Shown here: in pieces, positions 1 through 4,754 of the stretch
Numbering within the stretch: position 1 is the first letter of the stretch
Layout of the letters: each line of letters starts with the position of its first letter
NCBI GenBank assembly: GCA_020851835.1
Contig: JADZBZ010000256.1
Span: forward strand, 1-8,875
Direction of reading: 5' to 3'
Source of the DNA: Acidobacteriota bacterium
GTDB lineage: Bacteria > Acidobacteriota > Vicinamibacteria > Vicinamibacterales > UBA2999
Length of the DNA: 8,875 bases
Translations under genes and position numbers: made by a program
The notes under the pieces: model-generated
What the model was told of the DNA's origin: nothing
Database searches by the model: none
Seen by the model: only the letters and a program-made list of their open reading frames with translations

Positions 1-219
1 CTGTTCGTGGGCGTCGAACTCGTGCGCGATCGCGCCTCCCTCGAGCCCGCCACCGAGGAGGCCGGGCGCATCGTGAATCGGATGCGGGAACTGGGCGTGC
101 TGGTCGGCACCGACGGACCGCATCACAACGTGATCAAGATCCGCGGGCCGATGCCGCTGGGGCTGAGCGATATCGACTGCCTCGTGGCGGCGTTCGATCG
201 GGCCCTGCGGGAGTCATAG
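1..219 (+). CDS. Class III (PLP-dependent) aminotransferase, C-terminal end, 5' truncated
   Basis: The reading frame is open from base 1 and ends at TAG 217-219, leaving the last 72 residues of a longer protein. It reads LFVGVELVRDR at the left edge, then a segment with NRMRELGVLVGTDG, then HNVIKIRGPMPL and a short helical tail. This is the usual C-terminal small domain of class III aminotransferases related to alanine-glyoxylate aminotransferase 2 and ethanolamine-phosphate phospho-lyase, where the KIRGPMP stretch sits near the end. Those enzymes are PLP-dependent and cytosolic. The PLP lysine and substrate residues lie outside the window, so the substrate cannot be told. The gene converges on the permease at 240-998 with only 20 bases between the two stop codons. 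Family assignment is fairly sure; function within the family is open. Confidence 0.85.
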   Translation: MFVGVELVRDRASLEPATEEAGRIVNRMRELGVLVGTDGPHHNVIKIRGPMPLGLSDIDCLVAAFDRALRES

Positions 220-241
220 AGCGATGACGGTCATCGGGCTC
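219..241. terminator. Hairpin between convergent genes, possible bidirectional terminator
   Basis: The spacer between the two convergent genes holds an inverted repeat, GATGAC (223-228) against GTCATC (230-235). Outer arms GAGC (219-222) and GCTC (238-241) extend it with a two-base GG bulge. The stem touches both stop codons (TAG at 217-219, and TCA at 240-242, which is TGA on the - strand). There is no T tract on either side, so it is not a classical intrinsic terminator. It may still slow transcription from both directions or protect 3' ends. The repeat is seen directly; the role is inferred from its position. Confidence 0.35.
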
Positions 242-998
242 AGCCGCGCACGAGCATGTAGAGGGCGATGACGACCAGAAGCGCGGCGAATCCCTGCTGC
301 AGCCGCCCGGCGGGCACGCGGCCGGCCAGGCGGCCGCCGACGATGACGCCAGCCGAGGCCACGGCGGCGAAGATGCCGACCACCTGCCAGTCGAACGTGA
401 CCTGGCCCAGGTAGCCCACCAGACCGGCACTGGCGCTCATCGCGATTACCAGCAGCGAGGTGCTGGTCGCCTGACGCATGGGCAGACCGCCGACGATGAC
501 AAGGGCCGGGACGAGGAGAAAGCCCCCGCCGACGCCAACCAGGCCCGTGATGACGCCCGCGGCCAGGCCGATGGCGACGACCAGCAGCGGGTGCGGATGC
601 GAGGTTGCCTGCCAGGCGACCGTAGCCCGTGACCGGAGCCACATCGCCGCCGCCGCCGAGAGCATGATCGCGCCCAGCAGCACCAGTTGCGTGCGCGGAT
701 CGAACCAGACGGCCAGCCGTGCCCCCGCGTACGACCCGGCCATCGTCGCCGGCCCCATGACTACCGCGGCGCGGAGCGGCAGCGTCCGGCTGCCGAGCGC
801 CGCGATTGCGCCGGTGGCCGCCGCCAGGCCGACAACCGGCAGGCTCATCGCGATCGCCTGCCGGGGCTCGTACCCCATCAGGTAGGTGAAGACCGGCACG
901 GTGAGGATCGACCCGCCGCCGCCGAGCAGGCCCAGGGCGAGCCCGATGATGGCCGCCAGCAGCCACGTGACCGCGGTCACCGACGCCCCCGGCGACAC
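240..998 (-). CDS. TauE/SafE family sulfite-exporter-like membrane permease
   Basis: A 252-residue, very hydrophobic protein with about 7-8 predicted membrane segments. It shows the internal two-fold repeat typical of TauE/SafE (formerly DUF81). Residues 19-34 contain GLLGGGGSILTVP, and residues 145-164 contain the matching GLVGVGGGFLLVP. Each is followed by a similar helix that includes RQA (46-48 and 175-177). Length is typical of the family. Members are inner-membrane transporters linked to export of sulfite, sulfoacetate or other organosulfur anions, but many are uncharacterised. The start chosen is GTG at 998-996; no strong ribosome binding site precedes it. A GTG six codons further in (980-978) is an alternative, and the first in-frame ATG would remove part of the first repeat. 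The gene is divergent from the PEGA gene and lies about 1.2 kb from the DsrE/TsdA/oxidase cluster, which makes a sulfur substrate plausible but unproven. Confidence 0.88.
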   Translation of the reverse strand: MSPGASVTAVTWLLAAIIGLALGLLGGGGSILTVPVFTYLMGYEPRQAIAMSLPVVGLAAATGAIAALGSRTLPLRAAVVMGPATMAGSYAGARLAVWFDPRTQLVLLGAIMLSAAAAMWLRSRATVAWQATSHPHPLLVVAIGLAAGVITGLVGVGGGFLLVPALVIVGGLPMRQATSTSLLVIAMSASAGLVGYLGQVTFDWQVVGIFAAVASAGVIVGGRLAGRVPAGRLQQGFAALLVVIALYMLVRG

Positions 999-1133
999 GA
1001 AAGGTGAACCACCGGCACGCCGCGCCCGCCACGGCTGAGAGGCCCGGGCGACACGTGCGTGCGCATGGGGGCGAGTCTACCCCGTCGAAGTGCGCTATCC
1101 TTGTGTTGCCTGCCTGGCCGCAGGAGTCGAATC
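999..1133. other. Divergent intergenic spacer, no clear promoter
   Basis: These 135 bases separate the start codons of the leftward permease and the rightward PEGA-domain gene, so promoters for both should lie here. I see no good -35/-10 pair on either strand. TATCCT at 1096-1101 is the nearest to a -10 box for the rightward gene, and it lacks a recognisable -35. Open frames that cross this spacer, such as the in-frame extension of the PEGA gene back to 1059, are not supported. Confidence 0.4.
1122..1126 (+). promoter_or_regulatory. Ribosome binding site deciding the PEGA-gene start
   Basis: AGGAG lies 7 bases before ATG 1134. It favours that start over the in-frame ATG at 1059, which has no comparable site and would put a basic, cysteine-containing stretch of 25 residues in front of a clean signal peptide. 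Confidence 0.75.
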
Positions 1134-1994
1134 ATGATTCTCGCCAGGACGTTCACCGTGCTTGCCGTGGGCACCATGCTGGGAGTTGCGGCGTTGCCGG
1201 CGGGCGCCGATCAACAACGGCGTGCGCGCGGCGACCAGGGCAGCCGCGGCGGTCAACGCGCGGCGCGCCCGGCCAACCCCGATTCCGGCCGCGGCGAGGC
1301 TCGACGCGGCGACGGCCAAGCTCGGCGAGCCGTGCCGCGCGCCGCCGTGCCACCCGGCTCTCGTGCCACGCGGCCGCCTTCCCGAGGGCCGGGACCCGTC
1401 GGCGTCCCCGGCCGCGTCTGGCGGCAGCGAGGCCCGTACCCTGGCCCGGTCTTCCATGGCTCGCGAGGCTGGTACCCCTACCGCTCGTATGGCCCGCGCA
1501 TCCGCTACGCCGTCCCCTACTACTCGTTCCGACCACGTCTCAGCATCGGACTTGGGCTGTGGGCCGGGTTCCCGGTTCCCTACCCGGCGTTGGGCTACGC
1601 GGCTCCCTACGGCTATCCGCCCGCCTACAGGTACCCGGCGCCGTATCCGTACCCCGTGCCGTATCCCGTGCCGTACGGCTCGTCGTATCCGGCCCAGGGC
1701 TACCCGAGCCAGGGCTATCCCGCTCAGGCGCCCGCCGGATCGGTGGCCGTGGACCCCGGAACCTACGGCGGAGTCAGTTTTCAGATCACTCCGGACGATG
1801 CCGAAGTCTGGGTGGACGGTGGATACGCCGGCCGCGCGAACGAGTTCGGCCCCAACGTCCAGCCGCTCACCCTTACCCCTGGCGTGCACCGCGTCGAGTT
1901 GCGGGCGCCAGGGTTTCTCCTGCTGAGCTTCGACGTGACGATTACGCCCGGTCAGGTGCTTCCCTACCAGGGCGCTCTGCAGCCCGGTCCCTGA
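1134..1994 (+). CDS. Secreted Arg-rich, Tyr/Pro-rich protein with C-terminal PEGA domain
   Basis: A 286-residue protein of unknown function. Residues 1-25 form a Sec-type signal peptide with a likely AGA cleavage site before D26. Residues 28-100 are rich in Arg, Gly, Pro and Ala and look disordered. Residues 100-200 are dominated by Tyr and Pro, with short repeats such as PYPYPVPYPVPYG and the thrice-used pattern YP(A/S)QGYP. The last part, about 213-275, fits a PEGA domain: it includes VSFQITPDDAEVWVDGGYAG, then a proline-glycine turn, and VELRAPGF near the end. PEGA domains are small beta-rich modules found in surface and periplasmic proteins of many bacteria. The protein is therefore probably exported and attached to, or embedded in, the cell envelope. 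It has no obvious link to the respiratory genes downstream, from which it is separated by a hairpin and a promoter-like box. Confidence 0.85.
   Translation: MILARTFTVLAVGTMLGVAALPAGADQQRRARGDQGSRGGQRAARPANPDSGRGEARRGDGQARRAVPRAAVPPGSRATRPPSRGPGPVGVPGRVWRQRGPYPGPVFHGSRGWYPYRSYGPRIRYAVPYYSFRPRLSIGLGLWAGFPVPYPALGYAAPYGYPPAYRYPAPYPYPVPYPVPYGSSYPAQGYPSQGYPAQAPAGSVAVDPGTYGGVSFQITPDDAEVWVDGGYAGRANEFGPNVQPLTLTPGVHRVELRAPGFLLLSFDVTITPGQVLPYQGALQPGP
1632..1727 (+). repeat. Tyr/Pro low-complexity repeat region inside the PEGA protein
   Basis: This stretch encodes residues 167-198, made of back-to-back YPxP/YPVP units followed by YPAQG, YPSQG and YPAQ units. At the DNA level it alternates ta(t/c) and cc(n) codons with synonymous differences. 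That suggests an older repeat kept for its amino-acid composition rather than a very recent expansion. Confidence 0.7.
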
Positions 1995-2015
1995 TCCGCG
2001 GCGCGCCAGCCCCAT

Positions 2016-2048
2016 GCCGCCCGAGCCGCCATTGGGCGTCCGGGCGGC
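2016..2048 (+). terminator. GC-rich hairpin after the PEGA gene
   Basis: GCCGCCCG at 2016-2023 pairs perfectly with CGGGCGGC at 2041-2048. Inside the loop GCC (2025-2027) can pair with GGC (2035-2037). It starts 22 bases after the TGA of the PEGA gene. Only two T residues follow, so it is a weak candidate for an intrinsic terminator, but its position at the end of a gene and before a TATAAT box supports a transcript boundary. Confidence 0.45.
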
Positions 2049-2083
2049 TTGCGGGCCGCGGCGGCGACGCGCCCCAAAGCACG

Positions 2084-2089
2084 TATAAT
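2084..2089 (+). promoter_or_regulatory. TATAAT box, possible -10 element for the downstream gene cluster
   Basis: TATAAT is a perfect match to the sigma-70 -10 consensus and stands out in this GC-rich sequence. It lies 60 bases before the ATG at 2150, giving a leader of roughly 50 bases. At the expected -35 distance the sequence is GC-rich (around 2061-2067) and does not match TTGACA, and there is no TG extension. It is therefore only a candidate promoter, for the cluster that begins with the first DsrE-like gene. Confidence 0.4.
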
Positions 2090-2137
2090 TCCCATCCGCG
2101 AATCACATGGCCTCGGGGGTGGACCCCGGCGCCGGCT

Positions 2138-2142
2138 GGAGG
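2138..2142 (+). promoter_or_regulatory. Ribosome binding site of the first DsrE-like gene
   Basis: GGAGG lies 7 bases before ATG 2150. It fixes the start of a frame that is open for over 1 kb upstream, so the upstream part of that frame can be discarded. Confidence 0.8.
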
Positions 2143-2149
2143 CCCCACG

Positions 2150-2788
2150 ATGACCAACGACGCGAAGGGACGCCGGGAGTTGCTCGCCGGGCTCGGTATC
2201 ACGGCCGCTGCCGTGACGCTCGGGGCGGGTACGGCCGCCGCGCATTCTCCCGCGGGCCGGTTCGAGCCCGAGCGCCACGAGCAGGACGCCTGGATGGACA
2301 AGCTGCCCGGCAGGCATCGCGTGCTTCTGGACGTGACGACCTCCGAGGGCGTGCCCGAGGGTATTCGCTTTGCGGGCAATCTCTTCGCGGGCCAGAAGAC
2401 GGGCTACGGCCTCGAAGAGGCGGACCTGGCCATCATCATGGTGCTGCGGCATGCGGCCACCGCCTACGGCTACGGCGAAGGCATCTGGTCCAAGTACGGC
2501 AAGCTGCTCTCCAAGGCCAGCGAGCCACCCAGGACGAATCCCTACGACGCTCCGCCCAGACACGCGCTGAGCGGGCTGGCCAGTCGAGGCGTGCACTTCG
2601 TGGTGTGCGGATCGGCCAGCCTGGGCATCGCGCGCAGTCTCGCCGGCAAGGGCGGCGATGCGGACGCGATGATGAAGGAGATGACGGCTCACATGCTGCC
2701 AAGCAGCCACATGATCGTCGGTGTGGCGGGCGTCGTGCCCGCCACGCACGCACAGGAACTGGGCTACAGCTACCTCTTCGTCGGCTAG
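2150..2788 (+). CDS. Tat-exported DsrE-like protein (first paralogue)
   Basis: A 212-residue protein. The N-terminus has a twin-arginine type signal, GRRELLAGLG at residues 7-16, followed by an Ala-rich hydrophobic stretch ending near AAA 29-31, so it is probably folded in the cytoplasm and exported by Tat. The mature part resembles small DsrE-fold proteins of the COG1416 type: a beta strand HRVLLDV (56-62), an alpha/beta core with DLAIIMVLRH (92-101), GVHFVVCGSA (147-156) with Cys153 as the only cysteine, and a closing stretch with VVPATHAQELGYSYLF (195-210). In DsrE/TusD relatives a cysteine at this place carries sulfur; whether it does so here is inferred. The protein contains DAWMDKLPGRHR, which parallels DAWLNEVKGTHR of the next gene, so the two are paralogues. 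The start is fixed by GGAGG at 2138-2142. Fold assignment is from motif memory, not a search. Confidence 0.65.
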   Translation: MTNDAKGRRELLAGLGITAAAVTLGAGTAAAHSPAGRFEPERHEQDAWMDKLPGRHRVLLDVTTSEGVPEGIRFAGNLFAGQKTGYGLEEADLAIIMVLRHAATAYGYGEGIWSKYGKLLSKASEPPRTNPYDAPPRHALSGLASRGVHFVVCGSASLGIARSLAGKGGDADAMMKEMTAHMLPSSHMIVGVAGVVPATHAQELGYSYLFVG

Positions 2789-2791
2789 GAG

Positions 2792-2818
2792 CGTGCGGCC
2801 GCGGTCGGGGGCCGCGCG
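2792..2818 (+). other. Hairpin in the spacer between the two DsrE-like genes
   Basis: CGTGCGGCC (2792-2800) pairs with GGCCGCGCG (2810-2818) with a single G-T wobble and a 9-base loop. It begins 4 bases after the stop of the first DsrE-like gene and has no T tract. It could attenuate transcription or stabilise the 3' end of an upstream transcript. The rest of the 106-base spacer, apart from the ribosome binding site at its end, shows nothing clear. Confidence 0.35.
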
Positions 2819-2884
2819 GGTGGATGGACGCGGAGGGAGCCTGTCGATCGTCGTGAAATCGTCCGACTCGGCGCGCACTCAACC

Positions 2885-2889
2885 GGAGG
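2885..2889 (+). promoter_or_regulatory. Ribosome binding site of the second DsrE-like gene
   Basis: GGAGG lies 5 bases before ATG 2895 and supports this start over the upstream in-frame ATG at 2721, which lies inside the first DsrE-like gene. Confidence 0.8.
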
Positions 2890-2894
2890 TCCCC

Positions 2895-3611
2895 ATGTAT
2901 CAAGATGCAGTGACACCCCGTCGAGGTTTTCTGGCACGTTTCTCTGTCGCCGCGGCGGTGTTCGCGGCGGGCGCAACCCGCACGAGCGCAGCCGGCACGG
3001 CCACGCAGACGCCAGCCGACGCCTGGTTGAACGAGGTGAAGGGCACCCACCGGTGCCTGTTCGACTTCGCCCGGCACAACAACGGTTGGGGCCTGGTGCA
3101 CGTGCTCAATTACGTCAACACGTATGCGTCGGCCTACAAGGCCGGACCGGGAACGGTGGGCGCCGTCGGGACCTTCTACGGCATCGGCGCCGGGTCGAGC
3201 ATCGCGCTGGGCTTCAACGATGCGATGTGGGCCAAGTACGGACTGGGCGAGTATCACGGTCTCAAGGACGAGGCCGGCAAGCCCTACACCCGCAACGTGT
3301 TCCACCGGCCGACCAGGGCCGACGCCCATCTGCTGGCGCAGGCGATTCAGATTCCCAACCTCGGCGCGTTGGGGGACCTGATGACCGGCGCTGGAATCGA
3401 GAGCCTGCAGAAGATGGGCACGAAGTTCCTGATGTGCGCTAACGCCCTGGGCGCCTGGACGCTCGAGCTCGAAGCCCGCGGCAAGGGCGCGGCGGCGACG
3501 ATCGGCACGGACCTGCGCGCCAATCTGCTGCCGGGCGTCACGATCGTCCCGGCCATGGTCATCGCCATCGAGCAGGCGCAGGCGGCCGGCATCCGCTACA
3601 ACAGGCAATGA
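2895..3611 (+). CDS. Tat-exported DsrE-like protein (second paralogue)
   Basis: A 238-residue protein with a convincing twin-arginine signal, TPRRGFLARF at residues 7-16, followed by a hydrophobic Ala/Val stretch. The probable mature start is near residues 33-38. The mature part shares with the preceding gene the DAW...G.HR..(L)D block (42-57), an N/Y-rich helix, the W.KYGL pattern (112-117), and a strand with KFLMCANAL (177-185), whose Cys181 aligns with Cys153 of the first protein. The end, LLPGVTIVPAMVIAIEQAQA (211-230), closely follows the C-terminal pattern of COG1416 DsrE-like proteins. It also has an extra Cys54, which the first paralogue lacks. Such proteins are usually cytoplasmic sulfur carriers or uncharacterised, so Tat export is a notable difference. 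Role inferred: periplasmic sulfur handling or binding beside the TsdA-like cytochrome downstream. Confidence 0.68.
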   Translation: MYQDAVTPRRGFLARFSVAAAVFAAGATRTSAAGTATQTPADAWLNEVKGTHRCLFDFARHNNGWGLVHVLNYVNTYASAYKAGPGTVGAVGTFYGIGAGSSIALGFNDAMWAKYGLGEYHGLKDEAGKPYTRNVFHRPTRADAHLLAQAIQIPNLGALGDLMTGAGIESLQKMGTKFLMCANALGAWTLELEARGKGAAATIGTDLRANLLPGVTIVPAMVIAIEQAQAAGIRYNRQ

Positions 3612-3646
3612 GACACGACCCTTGTTCGATCGATTGTTCACACGGC

Positions 3647-3652
3647 AGGAGG
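3647..3652 (+). promoter_or_regulatory. Ribosome binding site of the duplicated-repeat protein
   Basis: AGGAGG, a full match to the core site, lies 5 bases before ATG 3658. It sets the start at a clean signal peptide and rules out the in-frame ATG-less extension from 3622. Confidence 0.85.
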
Positions 3653-3657
3653 AAACG

Positions 3658-4749
3658 ATGAAGAAGTACATTGGTGTCGTCGCAGCTCTGGCGCTGGCCA
3701 GTCCGCTGGTGGCGGCCGCCCAGACACCCAGCGTCGACACCCAGATCGCCCAGGCCGTGCAGATCCTCCCCGAGGACCTGCGCGCCGGCGCCACCGTGGT
3801 CACCTACGATCCCGCCACGGGTGCGCGCAAGGTGCTCCGCGAGGGGACGAACTTCCTCGAGTGTCAGCCCCGCGGCGACGACGGGTTCGCGCGCTGCTAC
3901 AACAAGGTGTTCGCACCGCGGCGGGACCTCGAGGCGAAGCTCCGGGCCGAGAAGAAGTCGGACCAGGAGATTGCCGCCGCCATGGCGGCGGCCGTCAAGG
4001 CTGGCACCATCCCCGGCCCGCCCAAGGCGATGATGTCGTATCGCGATTACGACAAGCCGGACCGCATCCAGAAGCTGTGGGTGATGTCCTTGCCCAACGC
4101 CACTCCCGAGAGTGTGGGTGTCTCCATCGCCCCGCAGCGCGACGCGGCGCTCAAGGGCGAAGGCCTGCCCTGGATGATGCAGCCCGGCAAGCCCGGCGCG
4201 CACATCATGATTCCCATCAACCCGAAGCCGGCGGTTTCGAAGATCAGCGACGAAGCGCCGGATCCCGTGACGCAGGCGACGCTGCCCCTGCCCGAGGATC
4301 TGCGGGCGGGCGCGACGGTGTACACCTACGACGAGGCCACCGGCGCGCGCAAGGTGCTCCGGCAGGGCACCAACCAGGTGGAGTGCACGCCGCGCGGTGC
4401 GGACGGTTTCACCTGGTGCTACAACACGGTGACGGGCCCGCGCCGCGACCTCTCGGCGAAGCTGCGCGCCCAGAAGAAGGACCCGAAGGAAATCCAGGCC
4501 GCCATGGCCGAGGCTACCAAGAACGGGACGATTCCCGCGGCGCCGTTCGGTGTGATGTCGTACCGGATGTACGGCAAGCGCGATCGGATTCAGCTGCTGT
4601 GGGTGCTGTCGGTGCCGGGCGCCACGCCGGAGTCGATCGGGGTGACGACCGCCAGCGCCCGTGAGGACGCGCTGGAGCTGCGCGGCACGCCGTGGCTGAT
4701 GCTGCCGGGCACGCCGGGCGCGCACATCATGATCCCGATCAACAAGTAG
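3658..4749 (+). CDS. Exported protein of two tandem 152-residue repeats, function unknown
   Basis: A 363-residue protein I do not recognise by name. Residues 1-21 form a Sec signal peptide (MKKYIGVV..., AAA before QT). The rest is an internal duplication: residues 37-188 align without gaps to residues 211-362. By hand count about 105 of 152 positions are identical, with a constant offset of 174 residues. Each repeat starts LPEDLRAGATV and ends PGAHIMIPIN, contains a cysteine pair 11 residues apart (C69/C80 and C243/C254), a charged helix with RRDL.AKLRA.KK, and MSYR.Y.K.DRIQ.LWV. The paired cysteines suggest one disulfide per unit in the periplasm. It sits 46 bases after the second DsrE-like gene and 5 bases before the oxidase subunit, so it is probably in the same operon. 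No haem motif and no membrane segment besides the signal are visible. Confidence 0.85.
   Translation: MKKYIGVVAALALASPLVAAAQTPSVDTQIAQAVQILPEDLRAGATVVTYDPATGARKVLREGTNFLECQPRGDDGFARCYNKVFAPRRDLEAKLRAEKKSDQEIAAAMAAAVKAGTIPGPPKAMMSYRDYDKPDRIQKLWVMSLPNATPESVGVSIAPQRDAALKGEGLPWMMQPGKPGAHIMIPINPKPAVSKISDEAPDPVTQATLPLPEDLRAGATVYTYDEATGARKVLRQGTNQVECTPRGADGFTWCYNTVTGPRRDLSAKLRAQKKDPKEIQAAMAEATKNGTIPAAPFGVMSYRMYGKRDRIQLLWVLSVPGATPESIGVTTASAREDALELRGTPWLMLPGTPGAHIMIPINK
3766..4743 (+). repeat. In-frame tandem duplication (units 3766-4221 and 4288-4743)
   Basis: Two 456-base units lie 522 bases apart, joined by a 66-base linker that encodes a Pro/Lys/Asp-rich spacer (residues 189-210). The coded repeats are gap-free and about 69 percent identical by hand count. 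Loop and surface positions differ most, while the ends and the cysteines are fixed. Both halves are probably functional domains rather than one being a decaying copy. Confidence 0.85.
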
Positions 4750-4750
4750 G
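4744..4750 (+). promoter_or_regulatory. Candidate ribosome binding site for the oxidase subunit I
   Basis: AAGTAGG, one base from AAGGAGG, overlaps the stop codon of the preceding gene and lies 4 bases before TTG 4755. The alternative starts GTG 4788 and GTG 4803 have no purine-rich site upstream. This is the reason for choosing TTG 4755. Confidence 0.5.
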
Positions 4751-4754
4751 CGGC

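Noticed and set aside
1004..2149. Upstream extension of the first DsrE-like frame over the PEGA gene
   Set aside because: It overlaps the PEGA gene in another frame, and the extension is Arg/Pro-rich nonsense. The ribosome site and Tat signal fix the start at 2150.
3622..3639. Direct repeat TTGTTC (3622-3627 and 3634-3639) around a TCGATCGA palindrome before the duplicated-repeat gene
   Set aside because: Two short copies in a 46-base spacer with no known operator match; too short to separate from chance.
2436..3803. Long - strand frame opposite the two DsrE-like genes
   Set aside because: No motif, no ribosome site, and it spans two sense genes and their spacer.
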